The notes under the pieces are model-generated. The model did no database searches. It was not told the DNA's origin and was given only the letters and a program-made list of their open reading frames with translations. Shown one piece after another: positions 52,820 to 61,424 of a stretch of 64,000 nucleotides of DNA. This DNA comes from Variovorax sp. PCZ-1 (GTDB lineage Bacteria; Pseudomonadota; Gammaproteobacteria; Burkholderiales; Burkholderiaceae_C): assembly GCF_018413605.1 (NCBI RefSeq), contig NZ_JAHCDN010000001.1, positions 868,001 to 932,000 of the forward strand, given 5' to 3'. Both the position numbers and the translations under genes were made by a program. Each line of letters opens with the position of its first letter. The stretch's first letter is position 1.

Positions 52820-53749
52820 ATGGATATTTTTCTGCAGCAGATCATCAACGGTCTGGTTCTTGGCAGTATGTATGCGCTGATTGCGCTTGGTTACACGATG
52901 GTGTACGGCATCATTCAACTGATCAATTTTGCCCATGGTGAGGTGCTGATGATCGGCGCGCTCACCAGTTGGGCCATCATCGGCATGATGAAAACCGGCA
53001 TGCCTGGCCTGCCTGGTTGGATGATTTTGCTGCTGGCTTTGGTGATCGCTTGTATCGTCTGCGCCGCCTTGAATTTCACCATTGAAAAACTGGCCTATCG
53101 CTCCTTGCGCAACAGCCCCCGCCTCGCACCACTCATCACCGCCATCGGCATGAGCATCTTGCTGCAGACCATTGCACAGATCATTTTTGAGCCCACCTTC
53201 AAGTCTTATCCTAATTTGATTGGCAGCGACCCGATCAATATTGGTGGCGCCGTGATCACGATGACGCAAATCTTCATCTTGGGCATCACCGCCGTTTGCT
53301 TGGCTATCCTGAGCTACGTGGTAGGCAAAACCAATCTTGGCCGTGCCATGCGCGCCACGGCAGAGAATCCTCGCGTAGCTGCACTGATGGGCGTGAAGCC
53401 CGATACTGTGATCTCGGCCACCTTCATCATTGGCGCGATACTTGCCGCGATTGCAGGTGTGATGTGGGCAACCAACTACGGTACAGTGCACCACAGCATG
53501 GGCTTCTTGCCCGGCCTCAAAGCCTTTACAGCAGCAGTGCTCGGCGGTATTGGCAATTTAGCGGGCGCAGTCGTTGGCGGCATCTTCCTCGGTTTGGTCG
53601 AGTCGATTGGTGCAGGTTATCTGGGCACGCTCACAGGCGGGGTGCTCGGCAGCCACTATGTCGATATTTTGGCCTTCACAGTGCTGATCATCGTACTCAC
53701 GTTGCGACCTTCTGGCTTGCTCGGTGAGCGGGTGGCAGATCGCGCTTAA
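52820..53749 (+). CDS. livH: Branched-chain amino acid ABC transporter permease LivH
   Basis: 309 residues with eight helices; QQIINGLVLGSMYALIALGYTMVYGIIQLINFAHGEVLM is the family signature. ATG 52820 follows CCGGAG; upstream in-frame codons lie in the leader. First of livHMGF; no binding protein gene is adjacent. Confidence 0.95.
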   Translation: MDIFLQQIINGLVLGSMYALIALGYTMVYGIIQLINFAHGEVLMIGALTSWAIIGMMKTGMPGLPGWMILLLALVIACIVCAALNFTIEKLAYRSLRNSPRLAPLITAIGMSILLQTIAQIIFEPTFKSYPNLIGSDPINIGGAVITMTQIFILGITAVCLAILSYVVGKTNLGRAMRATAENPRVAALMGVKPDTVISATFIIGAILAAIAGVMWATNYGTVHHSMGFLPGLKAFTAAVLGGIGNLAGAVVGGIFLGLVESIGAGYLGTLTGGVLGSHYVDILAFTVLIIVLTLRPSGLLGERVADRA

Positions 53750-53761
53750 GGAGGAAGAATC

Positions 53762-54856
53762 ATGCTGAAATTTGACTTCAAAAACAAAACGCAACTTGCC
53801 GTGATGGCGATCTTCTTGCTGCTCTTGCCCATCTTGCTGCAAGGTGCAGGCAACTTCTGGGTACGCGTCGCCGACATGGCTTTGCTTTATGTGCTGCTCG
53901 CGCTCGGCCTCAACATTGTGGTGGGCTACGCAGGCCTGCTGGATCTCGGATTCGTGGCCTTCTTTGCCATCGGTGCCTATATGTATGGCCTGATGTCTTC
54001 GCCACATCTGTTTGAAACCTTCGCTTGGATCAAAGCTGCCTTCCCCAATGGCCTTCACACGCCGATCTGGTTGATTGTGCCGATGGCGGCAGTGTTAGCA
54101 GGATTATTCGGCGTTCTTCTGGGCGCACCCACATTGAAACTTCGCGGCGATTACTTGGCCATCGTTACCTTGGGTTTCGGCGAGATCATCCGTGTGTTCA
54201 TGAACAACTTGGATCACCCCGTCAACATCACCAATGGCCCTAAAGGCTTGACCGGCATTGACCCGATGAATATCTTCGGCTTCAGCTTCGGCAAAGGACT
54301 GGAAATTTTTGGATTCAAACTTGGCCCCTTGGTGTTGTATTACTACCTCTTTATGATTTTGGTGATCATCAGCATCGTGCTCTGCCATCGCTTGCAGGTC
54401 TCGCGCGTGGGTCGCGCTTGGATGGCGATTCGTGAAGACGAAATCGCAGCCAAAGCCATGGGCATCAACACCCGTAACTTGAAACTGCTCGCCTTCGGTA
54501 TGGGCGCCACATTCGGCGGCGTGAGCGGCTCCATGTTTGCAGCCTTTCAAGGCTTTATTTCGCCTGAATCCTTCTCATTGATGGAGTCTGTGATGATTGT
54601 GGCGATGGTGGTGCTGGGCGGCCTGGGGCATTTGCCCGGTGTGGTGCTCGGCGCTTTGCTGCTGGCGGCTTTGCCAGAAGTGCTGCGATTCGTCTCAGGG
54701 GCGCTTGATTTGCAAGCCGTCACAGGCGGGCGGATTGATGCTTCCATCTTGCGCCAATTGCTGATTGCACTGGCCATGATCATCATCATGCTGATGCGTC
54801 CAAAAGGCTTGTGGCCTTCGCCAGATCATGGCAAGTCGCTAGAAACATCTAAGTGA
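53762..54856 (+). CDS. livM: Branched-chain amino acid ABC transporter permease LivM
   Basis: 364 residues. LGLNIVVGYAGLLDLGFVAFFAIGAYMYGLM and LRGDYLAIVTLGFGEIIRV are the LivM hallmarks; about ten helices. AAGGAGGA precedes the ATG. Forms the second half of the membrane channel with LivH. Confidence 0.95.
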   Translation: MLKFDFKNKTQLAVMAIFLLLLPILLQGAGNFWVRVADMALLYVLLALGLNIVVGYAGLLDLGFVAFFAIGAYMYGLMSSPHLFETFAWIKAAFPNGLHTPIWLIVPMAAVLAGLFGVLLGAPTLKLRGDYLAIVTLGFGEIIRVFMNNLDHPVNITNGPKGLTGIDPMNIFGFSFGKGLEIFGFKLGPLVLYYYLFMILVIISIVLCHRLQVSRVGRAWMAIREDEIAAKAMGINTRNLKLLAFGMGATFGGVSGSMFAAFQGFISPESFSLMESVMIVAMVVLGGLGHLPGVVLGALLLAALPEVLRFVSGALDLQAVTGGRIDASILRQLLIALAMIIIMLMRPKGLWPSPDHGKSLETSK

Positions 54857-54867
54857 AGGAGAACACC

Positions 54868-55635
54868 ATGAGCGATACCGTTCTCAAAGTCAGCAACGTC
54901 TCCAAGCGCTTCGGCGGCTTGCAAGCCCTCTCCGATGTGGGCATTGAAATCAAACGTGGCCAAGTCTATGGCTTGATCGGCCCCAACGGCGCAGGCAAAA
55001 CCACATTCTTCAACGTGATCACGGGCCTCTATACGCCCGACAGCGGCAGCTTCGAGCTGGCTGGCAAGCCCTACACGCCCACTGCCGTGCATGATGTCGC
55101 CAAGGCAGGCATTGCCCGTACCTTCCAAAACATTCGCCTCTTCGCAGAGATGACCGCTTTGGAAAACGTGATGGTCGGCCGCCATGTACGCACCAACTCT
55201 GGCGTGATCGGCGCGATGCTGCGCACGGCCAGTTTCAAAGCTGAAGAGGCCGCGATTGCCAAGCGCGCGCAAGAGCTGCTGGATTATGTGGGTATCGGCA
55301 AGTTTGCTGATTACAAAGCCCGCACACTCTCCTATGGCGATCAGCGCCGTTTGGAGATTGCACGCGCATTGGCGACTGATCCACAGCTCATCGCTTTGGA
55401 TGAGCCAGCAGCAGGCATGAATGCCACAGAGAAAGTCACCCTGCGCGCCTTGATCGACAAAATCCGCAAAGACAACCGCACCATCTTGCTCATCGAGCAC
55501 GATGTCAAGCTCGTGATGGGCTTGTGTGACCGCGTCACTGTGCTCGATTACGGCAAGCAAATCGCCGAAGGCGTGCCTGCCGATGTGCAGAAGAATGAAA
55601 AAGTGATCGAGGCTTACCTCGGCACTGACCACTGA
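54868..55635 (+). CDS. livG: Branched-chain amino acid ABC transporter ATPase LivG
   Basis: 255 residues. Walker A GPNGAGKTTFFNVITG near 40, signature LSYGDQRRLEIARAL, Walker B LIALDEPAAGMNATE and the LIEHDVKLVMGLCD switch, with the extended LivG C-terminus. ATG 54868 follows AAGGAG; the ORF's earlier GTG lacks such support. Confidence 0.95.
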   Translation: MSDTVLKVSNVSKRFGGLQALSDVGIEIKRGQVYGLIGPNGAGKTTFFNVITGLYTPDSGSFELAGKPYTPTAVHDVAKAGIARTFQNIRLFAEMTALENVMVGRHVRTNSGVIGAMLRTASFKAEEAAIAKRAQELLDYVGIGKFADYKARTLSYGDQRRLEIARALATDPQLIALDEPAAGMNATEKVTLRALIDKIRKDNRTILLIEHDVKLVMGLCDRVTVLDYGKQIAEGVPADVQKNEKVIEAYLGTDH

Positions 55636-55651
55636 GATGGGAGAAACAACC

Positions 55652-56380
55652 ATGACGACCAGCAACAAACCCATCCTGCTCAAAATCTCCGGCCTCAAGG
55701 TCGCTTATGGCGGCATTCAGGCCGTCAAAGGCGTTGATCTCGAAGTGCGCGAAGGCGAGCTCGTTACTCTGATCGGCTCCAACGGCGCAGGCAAAACCAC
55801 CACCATGAAAGCCATCACCGGCGGCTTGAAGCCCAATGAAGGCACGGTTGAATACCTGGGCAAAAACATCGCCGGCCAAGGAGCTTGGGATTTGGTCAAG
55901 CAAGGCCTGGCCATGGTGCCTGAAGGCCGTGGCGTCTTCGCCCGCATGACGATCACTGAAAACCTGCAAATGGGAGCCTACACCCGCACGGATAAAGCAG
56001 AAATCGCCGCAGGCATTGAGCGTGCCTTTGCCACTTTTCCCCGTCTGAAAGAGCGCAAAGACCAACTCGCCGGCACGATGAGCGGCGGCGAGCAGCAAAT
56101 GCTGGCCATGGCACGCGCGCTGATGAGCCAGCCTAAAGTGCTGCTGCTGGATGAGCCTTCCATGGGCTTGTCTCCCATCATGGTGGCGAAGATTTTCGAA
56201 GTGGTGAAAGAAGTGTCGGCCCAAGGCGTGACGGTGTTGCTCGTGGAGCAAAACGCCAAGCTCGCCTTGCAGGCCGCAGACCGTGGCTATGTGATGGATT
56301 CTGGTCTGATCACCATGAGCGGCGATGCTAAACAGATGCTCAACGATCCGAAAGTGCGTGCTGCCTACTTGGGTGAGTAA
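55652..56380 (+). CDS. livF: Branched-chain amino acid ABC transporter ATPase LivF
   Basis: 242 residues. GSNGAGKTTTMKAITGGL, LQMGAYTRTD, TMSGGEQQMLAMARALM, VLLLDEPSMGLSPIMV and VEQNAKLALQAADRGYVMDSG are all LivF-type. ATG 55652 is chosen as the family start. Last gene of the operon. Confidence 0.95.
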   Translation: MTTSNKPILLKISGLKVAYGGIQAVKGVDLEVREGELVTLIGSNGAGKTTTMKAITGGLKPNEGTVEYLGKNIAGQGAWDLVKQGLAMVPEGRGVFARMTITENLQMGAYTRTDKAEIAAGIERAFATFPRLKERKDQLAGTMSGGEQQMLAMARALMSQPKVLLLDEPSMGLSPIMVAKIFEVVKEVSAQGVTVLLVEQNAKLALQAADRGYVMDSGLITMSGDAKQMLNDPKVRAAYLGE

Positions 56381-56454
56381 AACGAGTGCGGCATGTAGGC
56401 AACAGTGCTTTGTCGCAGGTGTGAACTATAAGACGGCCTAGCGCTTTTTTCAGA

Positions 56455-56472
56455 ATCTCATCTAAATGAGAT
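56455..56472. terminator. Weak hairpin after livF
   Basis: ATCTCAT-ctaa-ATGAGAT, followed by AGTTTTA. Short stem with few T residues, so at best a weak terminator. Confidence 0.35.
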
Positions 56473-56538
56473 AGTTTTAGGCTATGCTGCATTTCTTGAA
56501 TATATTTGGGTGCTATCAGTGCCTGTTTTGTTATAGAA

Positions 56539-58461
56539 ATGCACCAGATCGCTGTACATCAGAGGCAACAAGTCATATTGCGCATAGTTTTTCTAGCGCT
56601 TTGGCTTGTCTTTGGCATGCAGCAAGCGCAGGCTCAAACCGCGCCCGCAAATCCGTCTGCTCCAAGCTATAAGCTGCCCAGTCTGTTTGTAGGCCAGGCA
56701 CAGCTTGATTTGGAAGTCCCGCTTGGCGTGTTGAGCATGCCTTCAGACAAAGCACCGAATGTCGCGGAATTCTTGCAAAGCCCATTGGCTGATCAATTCA
56801 AGCCTTGGTATCTAGGGATGACTCTGCCAACATCTTCCAGCTCGGATGTTTGGCTTCGCTTGCAATTACCCCAGCAAAATCCGCCACAAAGTTGGATGCT
56901 TCGTATCCCGCGCCTCACGCTAGAGAAAGCCACTTTTTATCAGCGCTCTACGGCGAATCCTGGCCAATGGCTCAAGCAAGTTGCTGGCACAGATGTCCCG
57001 AATATGACCTGGCCGATTCGTGCGCGTGATCCAATTTTCGAGGTTACGACGCGCAGTGATCAAACACAGGTGTTGTTCATCCACATCGAAAACACCAGCG
57101 CGGTCACGGAAAATATTCAATTGATCCGTAGCAGTGATTTCGGCAACGGCGCAAACTACGCAGGAACACTCAATGGCTTGATTATTGGCATCTTCACCAT
57201 GCTCACGCTCATCGGCTTGGTGAGCTGGCGATTGAACCAAAACTCACACTTTGCTTGGTTTGCGCTTTTTAGTTTCAGCGTGATGCTTGCTCAGCTGACT
57301 GTCTCTGGATACATGATTATGCGGATCTGGCCAAACTCAGTGTACTTGGCCAGAATCATGGGATGGGTTTTGCCGTTCCTGTCTCTTGCGGCGATGACGC
57401 GCTTTGTCATGTCTGTGAGTTACTCGCGTGATTTGTCTAGACCGATTTATTACATGCAATGGGCTTTGATTGGCTTTTGCGGCCTGATGAGTTTGGGCTT
57501 CATGCTTGAGCCTGCCCAAACTTTGCGTACGATTCTCAACCCGATTTTTGCAACTGGCATGTTGGTGCTGATGGGGACCTTGGCTTGGATCGCGTGGCGC
57601 TCACAACATTGGTTGTGGATGATCTTTGCCAGCTTGGTGCCAGTTGTTATTTCTGTGTTGGCACGTTTGGCTTACAACCAAGGCTGGGTTGCGCATATGG
57701 AATTGGCGCTGCTCGGTGGTGTGATCGCCGCCACATTGGGGCTCATTCTGGCGTACGCTGCACTGGTGGCAAATCAGCGTCAACGCTTGTCCATTGCGCA
57801 GCGTGATGATGCATTAGAAACCACGGATGCCACGACGGGTTTGTTTAACGAGCGCATCGCACTTGCACGCTTCCCGCAGATCATTTTGCGCAGCAAACGT
57901 TTTGGTAATTCCTGTGGAGCTATCTTGGTGAGTTGGATCGGCCATGAAGCAGTCATGACCGAAGTCAACTCCTTGGAGCGAGGGCGTATCCTCTCGCACT
58001 TGGGTGGTCGTCTCAACCGTTTGGCGCGTGACATCGATACCGTGGCGCGCTTTAGTGACGATCAGTTTCTGTTTTTGGTCGAAGCGCCCGTTTCTCATGA
58101 ACAGCTCAGCGCGCTAGCCAGTAAGATCCTAACGACCTGCATGCGCCCCTCTAAAGTCATGCCCGAGCAGAAAGGCTTTGACTTGCATATTGCCGTATGG
58201 CTTTCGTCGGAGACGCCAGCAGATGCGGACGGCGCATTAGAACTACTGAAAACGCGAATCAATCAGATGCGAGATGGTACGCAGCGCCGTGTGCAATTCA
58301 TCAGCTCATCACTGAGTACACGCCCGGTACAAGATGCAAGTGATCCAGAGCATGGACAGCGATTAGTCCAGAAGATCAATGAACTTGAGAAAACACATGG
58401 TTTGCCCACGATCGATTTGAAAAGCAGAATGGTGAAACAGAATCCTGCGGATGCTAGCTAG
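56539..58461 (+). CDS. 7TMR-DISM sensor with degenerate GGDEF-like domain
   Basis: 640 residues. Signal peptide (LALWLVFGMQQAQAQ), an extracytoplasmic 7TMR-DISMED2-type domain about 40-210, seven helices about 215-410 (GLIIGIFTMLTLIGLVSW to GVIAATLGLILAYAAL), then a cytoplasmic domain with the layout of GGDEF (TTDATTGLFNERIALARFP). At the GG(D/E)EF position the sequence is RFSDDQFLFLVEA, so diguanylate cyclase activity is unlikely; it may bind GTP or c-di-GMP or act as a signalling scaffold. Start ATG 56539 is a best guess; other starts lie upstream. Transcribed alone. Confidence 0.82.
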   Translation: MHQIAVHQRQQVILRIVFLALWLVFGMQQAQAQTAPANPSAPSYKLPSLFVGQAQLDLEVPLGVLSMPSDKAPNVAEFLQSPLADQFKPWYLGMTLPTSSSSDVWLRLQLPQQNPPQSWMLRIPRLTLEKATFYQRSTANPGQWLKQVAGTDVPNMTWPIRARDPIFEVTTRSDQTQVLFIHIENTSAVTENIQLIRSSDFGNGANYAGTLNGLIIGIFTMLTLIGLVSWRLNQNSHFAWFALFSFSVMLAQLTVSGYMIMRIWPNSVYLARIMGWVLPFLSLAAMTRFVMSVSYSRDLSRPIYYMQWALIGFCGLMSLGFMLEPAQTLRTILNPIFATGMLVLMGTLAWIAWRSQHWLWMIFASLVPVVISVLARLAYNQGWVAHMELALLGGVIAATLGLILAYAALVANQRQRLSIAQRDDALETTDATTGLFNERIALARFPQIILRSKRFGNSCGAILVSWIGHEAVMTEVNSLERGRILSHLGGRLNRLARDIDTVARFSDDQFLFLVEAPVSHEQLSALASKILTTCMRPSKVMPEQKGFDLHIAVWLSSETPADADGALELLKTRINQMRDGTQRRVQFISSSLSTRPVQDASDPEHGQRLVQKINELEKTHGLPTIDLKSRMVKQNPADAS

Positions 58462-58510
58462 CTCTATCCGCAAGTTGTCTTCAAATAAATCATCAGCAGC
58501 TTTTGAAGCG

Positions 58511-59470
58511 CTAGAGCCCAGCCAACACCTTCACATGCGTATGCACGCTCCGAGCTAGAGCGTTGAGGTTGTAGCCACCTTCCAAGCAGCTCACAATGCG
58601 GCCCTTGGCATGTCTCTTGGCCACGGCGACGATACGTTCGGTCATCCACTCGTAATCTGCCTCTACCAAGCCCATTTGCCCCAAATCATCATCACGGTGC
58701 GCATCAAAGCCAGCACTGATGAAAATCATTTCAGGGCGAAACTCTTCAAGCTTGGGCAGAAGGTATTGCTCAAACAACTCTCGCACTGCCATGCCACGCG
58801 TGTAGGCAGGCACAGGCAAGTTCAGCATGTTGCTGGCTTTGGACTGCTCCCCGCTGTAGGGATAAAACGGATGTTGAAATATACCTACCATCAGACAGCG
58901 TGGATCGCTGCTTAAGATGTCTTCTGTGCCATTACCATGGTGCACATCGAAATCCACCACAGCGACACGCTTCAATCCATGCCGCTCCAGCGCATGCTTC
59001 GCAGCGATAGCGATGTTGTTAAATAAGCAAAACCCCATGGCCTTGCTGTGCATGGCGTGATGACCTGGGGGGCGAATTGAGCAAAAAGCGTTATCTAACC
59101 TCTTGTCGATCACAGCATCCGTCGCTGCAACTGCAGCCCCAGCAGCTCGCAGCGCCGCATCCCAACTGTGGGCGTTCATCGCTGTGTCGGGATCGATGTA
59201 GAAATGACTGGGGCCGCCTGCCATCTCTTCAGCTTCTATACGATCTCGCAAGCCCTGCACAGCAGCCACATGCATTCGACTGTGAGCCAATTCAAGATCG
59301 GCGCTGGAGGCCAGTGGAACTTCTGGTTGCTCTAGAACATCAAGCAAACCTGTGGCCAGCAAATGATCGGCAATCGCATCCAGCCGTTCTGGGCATTCGG
59401 GATGGCCTTCGCCCATTTCGTGCAGGCGACAATCGGCATGAGAAAAATAACCAGTGCTCAAGCTGACCAC
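58511..59470 (-). CDS. Histone deacetylase-like amidohydrolase
   Basis: 319 residues. Zinc-dependent deacetylase fold: SIRPPGHHAMHSKAMGFCLFNN, VVDFDVHHGNGTEDI (Zn ligands Asp and His), GFDAHRDDDLGQM and SCLEGGYNL. Bacterial members act on acetylpolyamines or acetylated proteins (acetoin utilisation AcuC type); which applies is unclear. GTG start at 59470, 24 bp from the divergent moxR. Confidence 0.92.
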   Translation of the reverse strand: MVSLSTGYFSHADCRLHEMGEGHPECPERLDAIADHLLATGLLDVLEQPEVPLASSADLELAHSRMHVAAVQGLRDRIEAEEMAGGPSHFYIDPDTAMNAHSWDAALRAAGAAVAATDAVIDKRLDNAFCSIRPPGHHAMHSKAMGFCLFNNIAIAAKHALERHGLKRVAVVDFDVHHGNGTEDILSSDPRCLMVGIFQHPFYPYSGEQSKASNMLNLPVPAYTRGMAVRELFEQYLLPKLEEFRPEMIFISAGFDAHRDDDLGQMGLVEADYEWMTERIVAVAKRHAKGRIVSCLEGGYNLNALARSVHTHVKVLAGL

Positions 59471-59494
59471 CGTAAATTAAGGTATCGTTTCAAG

Positions 59495-60424
59495 ATGGAT
59501 TCCAACAAAACCAACGACATTCTTGCCCGTCTTTTGGCACAGCTTAACACGGTCATTGTGGGCAAAAAATCACAGGTGAGCGATTGCGTGGCCTGCTTAT
59601 TGGCTGGCGGGCATTTGCTGATTGAAGATGTCCCTGGTGTAGGCAAGACGACGCTGGCGCATGCTTTGTCTCGCAGCTTCGGCCTGAAATTTTCCCGTGT
59701 GCAGTTCACTGCCGATTTGATGCCCAGTGATTTAACCGGCGTATCGATTTATGAGCGCGGCAAGGAGGCGTTCGTCTTTCACCCCGGCCCGGTATTTGCG
59801 CAAGTTTTGCTGGCCGATGAAATCAACCGCGCTAGCCCAAAGACACAATCCTCGCTACTGGAAGCCATGGAAGAAAAGCAGGTGACAGTTGAGGGCGAAA
59901 CGCGCCCTTTACCGCAACCTTTCTTTGTGATCGCTACGCAAAATCCGCATGATCAACTCGGCACGTATGCACTGCCTGAGAGCCAGCTTGATCGCTTTTT
60001 GATGCGTATCAGCTTGGGCTATCCTGATCGCGCCTCTGAGCGCCAGCTTTTGGCAGGCGCTGATAAGAGAGATGTGGTGGAGCAGCTACCAGCTGTTCTG
60101 TCAGCAGATGATTTGAAAGCCCTGCAGGCAGCTGTGCTACGGGTGCAGGCGGCTGAGCCACTTTTAAATTATGTCCAAGATTTGATCGCTGCTACCCGAA
60201 GCGGTCAGTGGTTTTTGCAAGGTCTCTCACCGCGTGCCGGCATTGCGTTGTTGCGAGCGGCCAAGGCGCAGGCGCTGCTGGCCGGGCGAGATTATGTGGC
60301 CCCCGACGATGTGCAGGCCATTCTGCCGCAAACCATTTCGCACCGTTTGATTCCGGTGGCTGATGCCGGCAGAGGATCGGTAGAGCAGGTCAGAGCGATG
60401 ATGGCTGCGGTAGCCTTACCTTGA
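59495..60424 (+). CDS. MoxR-family AAA+ ATPase
   Basis: 309 residues. Walker A IEDVPGVGKTTLAHALS near 40, LADEINRASPKTQSSLLEAMEEKQ (Walker B and MoxR signature), VIATQNPHDQLGTYALPESQLDRF. Chaperone for protein or metallocofactor assembly. With the DUF58 and transglutaminase genes it forms the conserved MoxR-DUF58-TgpA trio. Start ATG 59495 lies 24 bp from the divergent HDAC gene. Confidence 0.93.
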   Translation: MDSNKTNDILARLLAQLNTVIVGKKSQVSDCVACLLAGGHLLIEDVPGVGKTTLAHALSRSFGLKFSRVQFTADLMPSDLTGVSIYERGKEAFVFHPGPVFAQVLLADEINRASPKTQSSLLEAMEEKQVTVEGETRPLPQPFFVIATQNPHDQLGTYALPESQLDRFLMRISLGYPDRASERQLLAGADKRDVVEQLPAVLSADDLKALQAAVLRVQAAEPLLNYVQDLIAATRSGQWFLQGLSPRAGIALLRAAKAQALLAGRDYVAPDDVQAILPQTISHRLIPVADAGRGSVEQVRAMMAAVALP

Positions 60425-60425
60425 G

Positions 60426-61424
60426 GTGCACAGGTTGATAGGCACCATCCGTCAACGATTTCGGCAGTGGTGGCAATCGCGCATACCACTGACCGATACT
60501 TGGACGCTCACACAGCGCAACGTCTATATCTTGCCTACACGAGCTGGCTGGATGCTGGCTATTACCTTGCTTGTGTTGCTGGTCGCCTCGATCAACTATC
60601 AGCTCAATCTGGGCTATCTCTTGACCTTCATGCTCGCTGGCGCAGCTGTGATCGGTATGCATGTGACGCATGGCAATCTGCGCGGAGTTACTATGAATTT
60701 GATAGCTGGCCGCGCAGATTCTACGCCGGGTAACGGCTCAATTGGTCAAATATTTGCGGGTTCTACAGCGAATATTGAAGTGCGCCTCTCGCACACACGC
60801 AAGAGTCAACGCCCCAGCTTGGGCCTTGCTTTACTGGACGATGCGCACTCACCTCACTGGGCATGGGCGGATATTCCTGCGCAAGGCTCTAGCACGGTCA
60901 ATGTGGCTTTCAAAGCCGAGCGGCGCGGCCTGCATCGTGTGCCTGTGTTGCAAGCCGAGACACGCTATCCCTTAGGCACATTTCGCGTATGGACAGTATG
61001 GCGGCCTAAATCGGAGGTGCTGGTCTACCCCGCGCCTGAGCCGCATGCACCTGCCTTGCCGTCTGGCGAGCCACGCTCGGGTGGTGCGGGTGCTGCGCGT
61101 GTGCAACAAAGCGGGGAGTTCGATGGCGTGCGCGCCTATCGCCGGGGAGATCCTTTGAAGCTGGTGGTATGGAAAAAAGCCGCCAAATCCGATGAGCTCG
61201 TCAGCCGCGACACACAGCAATCACAGCGCTATGAGCTTTGGCTCGATTACGCTGCTTGCGCTACCACTGAGCATGAAGCCAAGCTCAGCCGTCTCACGGC
61301 TTGGGTGATCGCTGCAGACAAACTCGGTTCTGATTACGGCCTGCGTATCCCCGGCCGAGAGATCAAGCCAGCAAGTGGCGAAGCGCACAAACGCGCTTGT
61401 CTTGAGGCCTTGGCGCTATGTTAA
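60426..61424 (+). CDS. DUF58 protein
   Basis: 332 residues. Two hydrophobic helices near the start (AGWMLAITLLVLLVASINY, LTFMLAGAAVIGMHVTHGN), then the DUF58 domain (GEFDGVRAYRRGDPLKLVVWKKAAKSDELVSRD, with a vWA-like fold). GTG 60426 or TTG 60435 may be the start. Residues about 85-105 (GVTMNLIAGRADSTPG) are encoded by a GCCGGC-hairpin repeat, right after the second helix. Overlaps the transglutaminase gene by 7 bp. Confidence 0.9.
   Translation: MHRLIGTIRQRFRQWWQSRIPLTDTWTLTQRNVYILPTRAGWMLAITLLVLLVASINYQLNLGYLLTFMLAGAAVIGMHVTHGNLRGVTMNLIAGRADSTPGNGSIGQIFAGSTANIEVRLSHTRKSQRPSLGLALLDDAHSPHWAWADIPAQGSSTVNVAFKAERRGLHRVPVLQAETRYPLGTFRVWTVWRPKSEVLVYPAPEPHAPALPSGEPRSGGAGAARVQQSGEFDGVRAYRRGDPLKLVVWKKAAKSDELVSRDTQQSQRYELWLDYAACATTEHEAKLSRLTAWVIAADKLGSDYGLRIPGREIKPASGEAHKRACLEALALC
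60675..60730 (-). repeat. GCCGGC-hairpin repeat, copy 12 (inside the DUF58 gene)
   Basis: Plus strand TTACTATGAATTTGATAGCT then CGCGCAGATTCTACGCCGGG, core 60687-60730. An AATCTGCGCGG block at 60675-60685 is the reverse complement of CCGCGCAGATT (60710-60720), so part of the repeat is present twice head to head. Encodes VTMNLIAGRADSTPG. Confidence 0.88.
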
